Shown: piece by piece, positions 8,467 through 17,125 of the stretch
Numbering within the stretch: the first letter of the stretch is position 1
Layout of the letters: each line of letters opens with the position of its first letter
Source of the DNA: Halioxenophilus aromaticivorans
Lineage (GTDB): Bacteria > Pseudomonadota > Gammaproteobacteria > Pseudomonadales > Cellvibrionaceae
Reading direction: 5' to 3'
Length of the DNA: 64,000 bases
NCBI RefSeq assembly: GCF_042850945.1
Contig: NZ_AP031496.1
Location: 3,472,001 to 3,536,000, forward strand
Notes under the pieces: generated by a model
The model's input: the letters and a program-made list of their open reading frames with translations, nothing else
The model's database searches: none
Told to the model about the DNA's origin: nothing
Position numbers and translations under genes: made by a program

Positions 8467-9270
8467 ATGATTGGCGATGACCCTCTCGACCTAGCAGGAC
8501 AAATAGCGTTTGTCACCGGTGCAGGTCAAGGCGCCGGTAGAGAAATAGCGCTTACTTTAGCAAAACACAATGCCGGCGGCATTGCAGTGAACGACTTTGT
8601 AAAACAACGCGCCCAGGCCGTGGCAGAAGAAATTAAAGCCCTAGGCGTGCCTGCCGTTGCTGCCGCTGCCGACGTGAGTGATACCGACGCATTAGACACA
8701 GCGATCACCCACGCGGAGCAACAGCTTGGAACCTTTTCCATTCTAGTTAACAACGCGGGCAACGCAGGGCCAACAGACGCCATGAATAGTTCACCGCTAT
8801 TTTGGGATTCCCCTCGCGACGATTGGGAAAAATACTTCAAAACCAATTTATTTGGCGTGATGAATTGTTGCCATAGAATTTTACCCGGAATGACCAAAGC
8901 CGGTGGCGGCCGAGTGGTCACCATCGTATCCGACGCGGGCAGGATTGGAGAATCTCGACTAACAACCTATGGTGCAGCCAAAGCTGGCGCCGCAGGCTTT
9001 ATGCGAGGCTTAGCCAAAGAAGCAGGCCGTTTTGGCGTTACTTGTAATTCGATTTCCTTATCTACCTTAGAGCCACCCTTACCCGAAGCTCAACTGCAAG
9101 AATATCTGGCCAGTGAGCGCGCCCAAAAGCATGTATCCCGCTATGTTGTACGGCGTTTTGGCAAGCCGTCTGATGTGGCCATGATGACGCTGTTTTTATG
9201 TTCCGATGCTGCCTCATGGATTACCGGGCAAACTTACCCCGTTAATGGCGGTTATACCTTTGCAGTGTAA
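8467..9270 (+). CDS. SDR family oxidoreductase
   Basis: A 267-aa classical SDR with TGAGQGAG at 17-24, NNAG at 95-98, Ser155, Tyr168 and Lys172 (YGAAK). An insertion of about 20 residues after NNAG (roughly 101-120) is longer than in most short members. An AGGA ribosome site sits just before ATG 8467. It starts a rightward operon with the next SDR (29 bases downstream) and a SnoaL-like gene, and it is divergent from a GbsR-type regulator. Oxidation or reduction of a hydroxyl/keto group on an unknown substrate is inferred. Confidence 0.9.
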   Translation: MIGDDPLDLAGQIAFVTGAGQGAGREIALTLAKHNAGGIAVNDFVKQRAQAVAEEIKALGVPAVAAAADVSDTDALDTAITHAEQQLGTFSILVNNAGNAGPTDAMNSSPLFWDSPRDDWEKYFKTNLFGVMNCCHRILPGMTKAGGGRVVTIVSDAGRIGESRLTTYGAAKAGAAGFMRGLAKEAGRFGVTCNSISLSTLEPPLPEAQLQEYLASERAQKHVSRYVVRRFGKPSDVAMMTLFLCSDAASWITGQTYPVNGGYTFAV

Positions 9271-9299
9271 TTCTGCCACTTAACACTTTTGGAAATAAT

Positions 9300-10061
9300 A
9301 TGATGCAACCTTCTTCCATGCGAGATAAATCGGTGATCGTAACTGGCGCTGGAGGCGGCTTAGGGCGTGCAACCGCAGAGGCACTGACACGGCTGGATGC
9401 GAACCTATTGCTTGTAGACATTGATGCCGATGCATTGGCCGAAACAAAGTCCTTATTGGCATCTTCCCAACTAAGCACATTTACGCTGGTTCAAGATCTT
9501 AGCTCACAGTCAGATTGTTACGCTGTAATCGATTATGCACTTAAGCAGTTTGGCGGCATCCACGCCTTGTGTAATATCGCGGCTGTTTTATTCCCCGCCA
9601 ATGTATCAGACTTCACATCACAGCAATGGGAAAGCACCTTGGCGGTCAATCTCAGCGCTCCCTTTTACCTAATCCAACGCGCCCTACCCGCTTTGGAAGA
9701 AAGCCAGGGTTCTGTGGTTAACGTTACCTCCTGCGCGGCCCATTTAGGCCAACCATATATTGGCGCCTACAGCGCTACAAAGGCGGGCTTAACACAGCTA
9801 ACCAAATCCCTGGCGATGGAGTATATGAACCGCAAGGTACGCTTTAATGTCGTCGCGCCAGGAGGTATGGCCACGTCTATTACACACGCAATGAGAAATA
9901 TTAAATCCCCCGATCCGCAACTACTAGGCCGAATGGCACCCCTGCGCGGTATGGTGGAAATTGAAGAGGTTGCACATACCGTTGCCTATTTGGCCACGCC
10001 TGCGGCATCCAGCTTTCATGGCGCAGTTATCAACATCGACCAGGGCATTACCTTGGGTTAA
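9300..10061 (+). CDS. SDR family oxidoreductase with altered NNAG motif
   Basis: A 253-aa SDR. TGAGGGLG is at 15-22, Asp40 and Asp42 in VDID suggest NAD(H), and Ser144, Tyr157 and Lys161 are present. The usual NNAG reads CNIA (91-94), losing the second Asn position, which may affect the active-site wall. Two consecutive ATGs occur at 9300 and 9303, after a GGAA element. It lies in the SDR-SDR-SnoaL operon. The substrate is unknown. Confidence 0.88.
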   Translation: MMQPSSMRDKSVIVTGAGGGLGRATAEALTRLDANLLLVDIDADALAETKSLLASSQLSTFTLVQDLSSQSDCYAVIDYALKQFGGIHALCNIAAVLFPANVSDFTSQQWESTLAVNLSAPFYLIQRALPALEESQGSVVNVTSCAAHLGQPYIGAYSATKAGLTQLTKSLAMEYMNRKVRFNVVAPGGMATSITHAMRNIKSPDPQLLGRMAPLRGMVEIEEVAHTVAYLATPAASSFHGAVINIDQGITLG

Positions 10062-10092
10062 TCGTCACAAAATTATAAAATCGGATATAGCT

Positions 10093-10611
10093 ATGTCAGC
10101 ACAAGATTTAAATAATTACTTCGCCAAAGAAGCCATTCGGGAATTAGCACTGCTGTACTGCCGAGGCGTAGATCGCCAGGATGTAGGCTTGCTCAGAGAT
10201 CTGTATACAGAGGACGCCACCGATACCCACGGAGATACCTTTGACGGTAAGGCGAGTGACTACGTCGCCTTCTTAGAAAAGTCATTTCCGTATATGAAAT
10301 ACAGTGGTCATCATGTATGTAACCACTTAATTTCAGTGGACGGTGACACCGCCGAGGGTGAAGTCTACGCACTTGCTTATCATATAATCCCTGACGGCAA
10401 AGGCGGTGAACTAGAAGACTTTATGTGCGTACGTTATTTGGATCGCTATCGTTTGTGCGACGATGGTAAATGGCGCTTTGCCCAACGAGTGGTTACCTAC
10501 GATCTGCGTAAACAAACCCCCAGTAACGGCAACATTCTCAATAATGAAGAGCCGAGTTGGGCATACTTTCAATCTGCGATGTTTACCAAAGGCGCCAGAG
10601 GTAGAAACTAG
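10093..10611 (+). CDS. SnoaL-like (NTF2-fold) protein
   Basis: A 172-aa protein of the nuclear transport factor 2/SnoaL superfamily, recognised by the N-terminal helix pattern AIRELALLYCRGVDRQD, then a strand YTEDATDTHG, and HHVCNHLISVDGDTAEGEVYA typical of SnoaL_4-type proteins. Start ATG 10093 is chosen because earlier codons overlap the preceding SDR without family similarity. Family members act as isomerases, hydrolases or hydroxylase subunits on polyketide or steroid-like rings; many are of unknown function. It ends the rightward operon and overlaps the convergent SDR by four bases (10608-10611). Confidence 0.85.
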   Translation: MSAQDLNNYFAKEAIRELALLYCRGVDRQDVGLLRDLYTEDATDTHGDTFDGKASDYVAFLEKSFPYMKYSGHHVCNHLISVDGDTAEGEVYALAYHIIPDGKGGELEDFMCVRYLDRYRLCDDGKWRFAQRVVTYDLRKQTPSNGNILNNEEPSWAYFQSAMFTKGARGRN

Positions 10612-11507
10612 GATAAATAACTCACGCCCGCCAAACGCTCCGACTCGGCCCAGAGCTTGCCAGTGACAGCCTCTTCATGAGCTTTTTTATTGATCCGAGC
10701 TTTGTCTGGTTTACCACCGATTTCCAAAAAACCACCTGGGCCGTAATAGTCTCCACCTAACACCGGATTCGATTCAGCTGCCATGATGATTGGTCTTACA
10801 GCGTCTTGGGCATCGGGAACGATCTTTTCACCCTGTTTACGCAACCATTTACGCAGGGCACCGGTTTGCTCAAAAGAAACATTGCCTTTATGGATATTGG
10901 TATTGGCAAATCCAGGGTGAGCAGACAACGCAATAACATTACGCCCTAGGCTTTGGAGTCGCCGATTTAATTCCAATGTATGGTTCATAAGCGCCAATTT
11001 ACCATTGGCATAGGCCTTCCACTCGTTGTACTCCTCCGCCCGCCAATTTAGGTTTTCCACTGATAATTCACCAAACCGGTGCGCCAAACTGTTTACATTG
11101 ACAATTCTGGCCGGAGATTCCTCATCCATATTCGCATGCGGCAATAACAGCCCACTAAGCGCAAACGCCCCAAGGTAATTTGTGGCCATTTGCATCTCGT
11201 GGCCATGACCATTGCGCGTTAACGGTAGCGCAACGATTCCGGCGTTATTTATCAACACGTCCCATTGGCCCACCTGCGAACCAAACAGTTGTGAAAATGC
11301 CCTTATGGAATCGAGATTGGAAACATCCAGCGCCATCACAATCACATCGGCCTTAGGTGTTTGCGCTAAAACCTCCGATCGCGCGGCTTCTGCTTTGCTG
11401 GCACTGCGACACGCCATGACCACCCGCACACCACCGCTGGCGAAGTGACGAGTCGCAGCAAGGCCAATACCTGAATTTGCGCCAGTAATAACGATAGTTT
11501 TTTTCAT
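10608..11507 (-). CDS. SDR family oxidoreductase, retinol-dehydrogenase-like
   Basis: A 299-aa SDR longer than its neighbours, with TGANSGIG at 8-15, NNAG at 87-90, Ser140, Tyr166 and Lys170. Arg34 after beta-2 (MACRS) suggests NADP(H), and the ENLNW-type segment after the Ser is typical of the retinol dehydrogenase/WWOX-like branch. It is the last gene of a leftward run 15658 to 10608 (sulfotransferase, SDR, SnoaL, SDR, hydrolase, SDR). Its stop overlaps the end of the convergent SnoaL gene. The substrate is unknown. Confidence 0.88.
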   Translation of the reverse strand: MKKTIVITGANSGIGLAATRHFASGGVRVVMACRSASKAEAARSEVLAQTPKADVIVMALDVSNLDSIRAFSQLFGSQVGQWDVLINNAGIVALPLTRNGHGHEMQMATNYLGAFALSGLLLPHANMDEESPARIVNVNSLAHRFGELSVENLNWRAEEYNEWKAYANGKLALMNHTLELNRRLQSLGRNVIALSAHPGFANTNIHKGNVSFEQTGALRKWLRKQGEKIVPDAQDAVRPIIMAAESNPVLGGDYYGPGGFLEIGGKPDKARINKKAHEEAVTGKLWAESERLAGVSYLS

Positions 11508-11516
11508 ACTGTATTT

Positions 11517-12311
11517 TTAGTCGGTTAGAAAATCTAAGATATGTTCTGCCACCACCGCAGGAGACTCTATGTTTATAAGGTGGCCTAGCCCTTGGTGATC
11601 AACACGCGTAACGCGCTGAGCGGCGTTTTCGATCAAACTGGCAATTAAACGGAAGTCATCTAGGTCTCGTTCACCGGTAAGTAATAAGGTTTCCACTTGT
11701 AAAGTAATGAGCCGATCTATATCGGGAAGCGCTTCTTGTTGGTAATCCTTCAGCCACTCTTCTCCGGAATATCGCGCGATAGAATCATACAACAGGTTGG
11801 CATCGGCTGTTCGCCGAGTGGTATCGAACAATGGATGCTGCCACCAACTCTGCTTAGCTGTGGCCATGTTACCGCTTCGCGCGGCGGCGGTTATGGACCG
11901 CCACTTTTCCACCCACGGCTCCGACCATTGCCAACCGACCAAACCAGGACTCAACAGGACTAGTTTGTTCAGTCTTTGCGGGTATCCCAGAGCAAAATTT
12001 AACGCGATGGCGCCACCCATCGACAGGCCTACAACATTAAAACGAGATAAATTTAATGAGTTCACCAAAGACAGAAGGTCTGAGGTATGACTAAAAGGCT
12101 CTGGCACCGTGATTTTACTAAGACCAAAGCCTCGTAGGTCGTAACGAATTCGGGGAAAGTTTTCCGGTAATTGATCCCAAACTAACGACCAAGACGCCAT
12201 GTCACCAGCGAAACCATGCAAGAAAATGGTAGCCGGCTCTCCAGGCACTTGTTCAATATAAAAAGAAATTCCCTCGGCCGTAATGAAATGAGACGGCTCA
12301 GATACGCTCAA
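11517..12311 (-). CDS. Alpha/beta-fold hydrolase
   Basis: A 264-aa alpha/beta hydrolase. The oxyanion segment is FLHGFAGD near residue 32, the nucleophile elbow is GLSMGG about residue 94-99, the acid is probably Asp in TGERDLDD, and the histidine is in GLGHLI near the C-terminus. Such proteins hydrolyse esters, lactones or ring-cleavage C-C bonds (MhpC/HsaD-like); the sequence alone does not choose. It sits 3 bases downstream of an SDR and 9 bases upstream of another, so it is tightly co-transcribed. No signal peptide is seen, so it is cytoplasmic. Confidence 0.88.
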   Translation of the reverse strand: MSVSEPSHFITAEGISFYIEQVPGEPATIFLHGFAGDMASWSLVWDQLPENFPRIRYDLRGFGLSKITVPEPFSHTSDLLSLVNSLNLSRFNVVGLSMGGAIALNFALGYPQRLNKLVLLSPGLVGWQWSEPWVEKWRSITAAARSGNMATAKQSWWQHPLFDTTRRTADANLLYDSIARYSGEEWLKDYQQEALPDIDRLITLQVETLLLTGERDLDDFRLIASLIENAAQRVTRVDHQGLGHLINIESPAVVAEHILDFLTD

Positions 12312-12314
12312 TGG

Positions 12315-13076
12315 CTAACCTCGCCATCCCCGCAGTTTGTTTCCTGCATCACAGTTAACAATTTCGCAATTAATAAAACGGCCTTCATTCGATGCTAAAA
12401 ACAATGCCAGATTGGCGATGTCGCTCGCGGTGCCGTGTAAATCCACAAGCTGCATCGCTTGAATTCTTGCGTGGGTTTCAGCGGTCAGTGCCGCTTTGTT
12501 CGCCGGGGTCTCCATCAAACCAGGAGCAATACCTACCGCTCTAATACCCTCAGCGCCATATACATTAGCCATACCATAAATCAGGGAATTGAGCATCGCC
12601 TTGCTAACACCATAGCCGTTGGCAGGCACATAAGAAGCCATGGAAGTTTGTTTAATAATAACCCCTTTGGCGCGCGCTAAAGAGGGGCGTAACGCTTCGG
12701 CCAACATCAGTGGCGCCAGGCTGTTAACAGACAAATAATGCAGCCATTTTTCTTTGGATATCTGATTAATCGGTAAATTCACTTCACCGTAGGCAATACC
12801 TGCATTGTTGTACAACACATGTACCAACTCGTGCTTGCCGCAAATGGCTTCGCCCACTTCTTTGACGGATTGTTCATCTGACACGTCTAGAGTGAAGCTC
12901 TCAGCTGTGCCACCTTCAGCTTCTATATTAGCTTGAGTTTGCGCCAAGCCTTCAGAGTTGAGGTCAATTAAAACAAGGTGTGCACCTTGCTTTGCAAACA
13001 ATTGGGCGCTGGTTTGACCTAGGCCGCTACCAGCCCCGGTAATGACCACCACGCGGTTGTCGAATTGGTTACTCAT
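12315..13076 (-). CDS. SDR family oxidoreductase
   Basis: A 253-aa classical SDR with TGAGSGLG at 13-20, Asp38 after beta-2 (LIDLN, NAD-type), NNAG at 90-93, Ser145, Tyr155 and Lys159. It lies in the six-gene leftward operon between a SnoaL-like gene and the hydrolase. A cysteine-rich C-terminal end (INCEIVNCDAG) replaces the usual ITG..I.VDGG. The substrate is unknown. Confidence 0.9.
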   Translation of the reverse strand: MSNQFDNRVVVITGAGSGLGQTSAQLFAKQGAHLVLIDLNSEGLAQTQANIEAEGGTAESFTLDVSDEQSVKEVGEAICGKHELVHVLYNNAGIAYGEVNLPINQISKEKWLHYLSVNSLAPLMLAEALRPSLARAKGVIIKQTSMASYVPANGYGVSKAMLNSLIYGMANVYGAEGIRAVGIAPGLMETPANKAALTAETHARIQAMQLVDLHGTASDIANLALFLASNEGRFINCEIVNCDAGNKLRGWRG

Positions 13077-13131
13077 ATACTTCTCGGTCAGTTTTAATTA
13101 TTTAATCGGCCACCCGTTTAACTAATCGAAG

Positions 13132-13560
13132 CTATTCTAGTGGCGCTGTTACATCCAAATGCAGACGGGTTAGCTTTAGCTTTTGTAGCTTCCAAACGCC
13201 ATCGATTTTCAACCACAGCTCATGATAATGCCCAAAGCCAGTGAGCGACGGCTTACCATCCCCCCAGACTACCCGGTCTTGCATGGCCCATATCACACTT
13301 GCCTCATTGCCTTGTATATCGATCTCTGGGTTGTGAACATGGTGGCAGGTTTTCGCGTATTCTATGGAGGATCTCACCTGCGCCAAAGCCGCTTGTTTAC
13401 CTTTTACCAACGGAATATTGCCCGCACCATCGGTATCTAGCACAAAATCGTCGGTCCATAAATCAGACCACGCTTGCCATTTTTTGGTATCCAACAGTCG
13501 GCAATACTGCGCCTTAGCATTGCACAGAGCTATCCAATCTTGTACATGTTGAGTATCCAT
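13132..13560 (-). CDS. SnoaL-like (NTF2-fold) protein
   Basis: A 142-aa protein with the SnoaL_4-type N-terminal helix (ALCNAKAQYCRLLDTKKW), followed by WTDDFVLDTDGAG and the HHVHNPEIDI strand. A strong AAGGAA ribosome site precedes ATG 13560. It is probably a small catalytic or ligand-binding cytoplasmic protein handling the same substrate family as the flanking SDRs. Its reaction is unknown; isomerase, dehydratase and epoxide hydrolase-type roles are all known in the fold. Confidence 0.85.
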   Translation of the reverse strand: MDTQHVQDWIALCNAKAQYCRLLDTKKWQAWSDLWTDDFVLDTDGAGNIPLVKGKQAALAQVRSSIEYAKTCHHVHNPEIDIQGNEASVIWAMQDRVVWGDGKPSLTGFGHYHELWLKIDGVWKLQKLKLTRLHLDVTAPLE

Positions 13561-13582
13561 AGACGTTTCCTTACTAGCTGCC

Positions 13583-14413
13583 TCAACTCACTGAAAACCC
13601 GCCATCAACGGCGAGCACTTGATTGGTCACTCGACGCGCCATCGGTGACACAAAATAGAGTACTGCTGATGCGATATCTTTAGGCTCACACCGGCCCAAT
13701 GGTACGTTACGCGAACCAGGCCCACAGGCAGGCGGCCCTTTGGCTGCATTCGCTCCCGGAGTGGCCACGCCACCGGGTAAAACGGTGTTAACCGTAATTC
13801 CGTGTTCGGCTAATTCATAGGCTGTAGTTTGACTTAAACCCAACAAGGCTCCTTTGGATGCTCCGTAGGCTACCAACCCCTGGACGATCCCACCCTGCAA
13901 AACCATGGACGCTAAATTGACCACTCGGCCACCTTGAGCGTTCGTGATCATCATCCTGGCAAACTCCCGGGTTAGCAAAAAAGGACCACGGGCATTTACG
14001 CCATGTAGCCTATCCCACTCTTGCGCGCTGGTATCGAGAAAATGTTGTCGGTCTTGCAAACCGGCGTTATTGATTAAAGCCCAGGGCGAGCCAAATTGTT
14101 CCAATAAATTCTGAGAAAACCGCAGTATGCTGTCTTCATTGGATACATCCATCTCCAGAGCATTAACCAGAGCGCCCTTTGCATTCAAGTCAGCCGCTGC
14201 TTGCTGAGCGCCAGTGGAATCCACATCGGCGATAATCACATGAGCAGACGCTTGTGCCAAAAGAGAAGCAATGGCCAAGCCGATACCCTTACTGCCACCA
14301 GTGACAACGCAAATTTTGTTGCTCAAATCGATCAAGGAATCCACCGTAATTGAATAAATGACAGGATCAGCATTAAACGTAACATTGAGAATGCGATAAA
14401 GCGGTTCAGCCAT
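13583..14413 (-). CDS. SDR family oxidoreductase
   Basis: A 276-aa SDR with TGGSKGIG at 38-45, NNAG at 115-118, Ser169, Tyr183 and Lys187. The Asp in IADVD (about 63) suggests NAD(H). The first 30 residues precede the Rossmann fold and are longer than normal, and the proposed ATG (14411-14413) lies inside a large palindrome. A downstream GTG near 14344 is an alternative start, but it has no obvious ribosome site. It follows the sulfotransferase gene in the leftward operon. The substrate is unknown. Confidence 0.85.
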   Translation of the reverse strand: MAEPLYRILNVTFNADPVIYSITVDSLIDLSNKICVVTGGSKGIGLAIASLLAQASAHVIIADVDSTGAQQAAADLNAKGALVNALEMDVSNEDSILRFSQNLLEQFGSPWALINNAGLQDRQHFLDTSAQEWDRLHGVNARGPFLLTREFARMMITNAQGGRVVNLASMVLQGGIVQGLVAYGASKGALLGLSQTTAYELAEHGITVNTVLPGGVATPGANAAKGPPACGPGSRNVPLGRCEPKDIASAVLYFVSPMARRVTNQVLAVDGGFSVS

Positions 14414-14430
14414 AACTTATGGCTAAACCG
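14402..14430. repeat. Near-perfect 29-base palindrome over an SDR start codon
   Basis: AGCCATAA (14408-14415) and TTATGGCT (14417-14424) are perfect inverted arms around one base. They are flanked by CGGTT (14402-14406) and AACCG (14426-14430), which also pair. On the minus-strand transcript this hairpin would bury the start codon of the SDR and lie between it and the sulfotransferase gene. It could be an operator, a processing site or a translation-limiting hairpin. Confidence 0.55.
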
Positions 14431-14500
14431 AGGCGCTTTGTCGCGAATGAATAATTACTAGAGGTGGAGGGTGAGGCATTATGAACCTTATTTCGTCGCT

Positions 14501-15658
14501 CTATACACCCTCACTCTCAATGTCGTAACGCTCGATATATCGCTTAAATGCCGTATTAACCATCTGCTCGGACAACCCATACTGCTCCAGTTTATATTCA
14601 TGACGACCGAATTTGTTTTGCGGGTTATCGTCTAACCACGCCTGCATCCCCTGCTCGGCAGCCGGCGTAAACTCATCGCCCAACGCTGCATATAAAGATT
14701 TCATGGTTCCAACGGGGTTATTCATTAAATCGGCGTAATGCACATCCACAACTCGATCTTCGCCGTGTTTATCTCTAAAATCCATGATTCTGTTGGCGTG
14801 CAACGGAGCCTGATAAAGCGCATTTTTACCTAGATAAGCGTCGTCTTTCTCCCCCGCAAAAGCGCCAAAACCCAGTGACAACAAGCTAGCAAACGAACCG
14901 GTAGCTGCCAACGGATCACGATGGGTCCACACTAGTTTTGCGTCGGGATAAACCGTAATTAGTGTTTCCAAAAAGAGTGCGTGGGATGGCATTTTTAAAT
15001 TCCAAACCCCGGGTGCCTTAGATTGCAATACCTGTAGAAACTTCTTATGGTATTGATACGCTGAGGTCATATCAGTCGAAAACAACCAATCACGATAATT
15101 AGGACAACGGCCTCGGGACTCCCACATCAGAGTTTTGAAATCGTGCGCCATAAAAAAGACGCACTCATTAGGATAGATAGCCGAGTTACGATAATATTTA
15201 CCCATAGTAGGATTAGCAGCCAGCATTTTCTTTTCCATCTCTAGGCGTGCTACTGCTCTCGGGTCTGAATAGAGTGTTTCGCTTGAGGCAGGTGGAATTG
15301 GGTCGTCTATTTCCCAGGTAAGCGGAGACCTACGAGCTGGATCCGCCGCCATTAGATTACTCAACAAAGTGGTGCCGGTACGAGGCACTCCGAATACAAA
15401 AACCGGTTTTTCAATCTTTTGTTGTTGTAATTCTGGATGGTTCCTATGGTAATCCGATATTTTCAGTCGAGTTGATAACGCCCCCACCAATGCTTGTCTT
15501 AATCTTTCAATGGATTGTTCGGGTGGGTTATTGTTATTCAGATCGCCGATCAATACATCTAAGCCTTCGCGAAAGCTATCGTTGTCAAAGTCTTGCAGCC
15601 CTGTGGCCGCCTGCGCTTGTTCAATTAATTGATCTGCTGCCCAAAGTGGCTTCGCCAT
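14501..15658 (-). CDS. Sulfotransferase family protein
   Basis: A 385-aa PAPS-dependent sulfotransferase-like protein. The 5'-phosphosulfate loop is visible as GVPRTGTTLLSNLM near residues 94-107, and a later segment with VWTHRDPLAATGS matches the 3'-phosphate-binding region. Family members move sulfate from PAPS to a hydroxyl on lipids, steroids or sugars. It is the first gene of the leftward operon with SDRs, a SnoaL-like protein and a hydrolase. An alkylsulfatase-like gene lies 3.4 kb away, so sulfation and desulfation might both occur here. Acceptor unknown. No signal peptide, so it is cytoplasmic. Confidence 0.85.
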   Translation of the reverse strand: MAKPLWAADQLIEQAQAATGLQDFDNDSFREGLDVLIGDLNNNNPPEQSIERLRQALVGALSTRLKISDYHRNHPELQQQKIEKPVFVFGVPRTGTTLLSNLMAADPARRSPLTWEIDDPIPPASSETLYSDPRAVARLEMEKKMLAANPTMGKYYRNSAIYPNECVFFMAHDFKTLMWESRGRCPNYRDWLFSTDMTSAYQYHKKFLQVLQSKAPGVWNLKMPSHALFLETLITVYPDAKLVWTHRDPLAATGSFASLLSLGFGAFAGEKDDAYLGKNALYQAPLHANRIMDFRDKHGEDRVVDVHYADLMNNPVGTMKSLYAALGDEFTPAAEQGMQAWLDDNPQNKFGRHEYKLEQYGLSEQMVNTAFKRYIERYDIESEGV

Positions 15659-15835
15659 GGTTATTCCCTCAATGCTGAGCTCAGCGGCTAGTTATCGTTC
15701 ATTTATATGCACGAACATAGTGGCCTGGGTCACCTCTCACTAGCAACCGAAAATGGTTTAGAGCAACGACCAACCGTTTATAAGGTCGGCCAAGCACCGG
15801 TAAACTTAGAGCTCAGCAATAACGCGGTAATGGAG

Positions 15836-15857
15836 CCGGGCACAAGCCTGTGCCCGG
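15836..15857. terminator. Stem-loop downstream of the AraC-type gene
   Basis: CCGGGCACA (15836-15844) and TGTGCCCGG (15849-15857) make a perfect 9-bp stem with a 4-base loop, 42 bases past the stop of the leftward AraC-type gene. No T-run follows on either strand, so it is a weak or factor-assisted terminator at best. Confidence 0.5.
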
Positions 15858-15898
15858 TGTACGGGGATGGGTACTGTGTTTTATCGCGAAGACTGCGT

Positions 15899-16768
15899 TT
15901 ATATGCCGGTTCTTTTTAAACGCTGTCGGTGTTCACCGGGAGTTTCATCAGTTGCGCGACGAAAGGCATAACAGAAACTGGATGGCGAGGCAAAACCGAG
16001 AGTATAGGCAATGGCTTTAATGCTTAAGTCTGTGGCCAGTAGTTTACGCGCCTGCTCAATTCGATTATTAGCTACGTAATCCCCGATGGAACAATCCCGA
16101 CTTGCTCTGAATCCGCGCGTCATTTGCCTTATTGATAATCCACAGATGTCCGCTAGCTCTGACAAGCTCGGCGCTTCGCGGACTTCTTGCAAGCGCTCAT
16201 CGATGGCCCGTAGCCGCCAGCCTGTAAGCCCTCCCGGGCGTGGCGCTTCGCGCACACTGACGCAAAAGCGTCTTAGCTCGATACACAGTTGCGCGATAAT
16301 CAGCTCTACCAACGTTTCGCTAGCAAATCCCGGATGACGGAGCTCCTCGGCCAACCTAAGCAACAAGCTGCGTACATTAGCTTCGCTGATATCCAAACTC
16401 GCTTCTAGCCGCTGATCAGTCCAATTGATATCACCATCAAACCATTCAACAATTTCCTCGCGCTTTAACTGACACAAGAGAGAACTTTGTTGAATACAGC
16501 CATCACTACGAGTGTGCAATCGTTCGCCAGGAGGTAACAAAAAAAGGTTGCCCAAGTTTTTGTAGCGCTCTGGTGCCCAGTGATCGGAGTAGCGCGCGCG
16601 GACGTTTCCTGGCCTAGGAGTTAGGCACATGTCCAACCAATAAACATCATCACGTTGTAACGTGTTATCGATGGGCTGAGCCATATTAAACTGGACAATT
16701 TGAGCTGTGGCGACGGGTAAGTTCATACCGGCGCTCACTACCATTGTGTTATTAGCCTGATGCTGCAT
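15899..16768 (-). CDS. AraC-family transcriptional regulator
   Basis: The C-terminal third carries two helix-turn-helix motifs of the AraC type (LSELADICGLSIRQMTRGF, then IKAIAYTLGFASPSSFCYAFRR). The N-terminal 180 residues would be a ligand-sensing domain of no clear family. Start ATG 16768 (289 aa) is chosen because AGAGGG sits about 6 bases before it. The frame extends upstream to 16921, but those residues look non-coding. It is divergent from the SDR at 17126 with a 357-base gap, so it is a candidate activator of the SDR/zinc dehydrogenase/metallo-lactamase operon. Confidence 0.85.
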   Translation of the reverse strand: MQHQANNTMVVSAGMNLPVATAQIVQFNMAQPIDNTLQRDDVYWLDMCLTPRPGNVRARYSDHWAPERYKNLGNLFLLPPGERLHTRSDGCIQQSSLLCQLKREEIVEWFDGDINWTDQRLEASLDISEANVRSLLLRLAEELRHPGFASETLVELIIAQLCIELRRFCVSVREAPRPGGLTGWRLRAIDERLQEVREAPSLSELADICGLSIRQMTRGFRASRDCSIGDYVANNRIEQARKLLATDLSIKAIAYTLGFASPSSFCYAFRRATDETPGEHRQRLKRTGI

Positions 16769-17009
16769 GACCATCCCTCTTATTGTTTGATATTGATATT
16801 GGGACTTTGTGGTGATTATACGCTCACATTCACGAAAGGAGAATGGGGTTACCCCCCCTAATTTGTCCGGCCTTGAGCATTGCGTCTCAACATCGATAGT
16901 GTTGTCTGTTGAGTGTACCAAGGTTGGTATCAGACACTTAATGACGCTTTAAATTTTGCGCTAATTAATACTAACAAATCATACAGCGACGCGCAGTTTA
17001 ATCAGCAAA

Positions 17010-17023
17010 TTAGTACGCACTAA
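17010..17023. promoter_or_regulatory. Small inverted repeat between divergent AraC and SDR genes
   Basis: TTAGT (17010-17014) and ACTAA (17019-17023) are inverted around 4 bases, about 100 bases upstream of the SDR start at 17126 in an AT-rich divergent promoter region. It is a possible operator; the arms are short, so chance is not excluded. Confidence 0.25.
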
Positions 17024-17125
17024 ATTCGGTATAAGAGATGTAACTAAGACACCTTTGCTGTTAGCGCGTGGAATCAAAATCTATAATTTTTAGGGCTCTG
17101 CTAAAGCGCCCAACAGGAGAATTTC

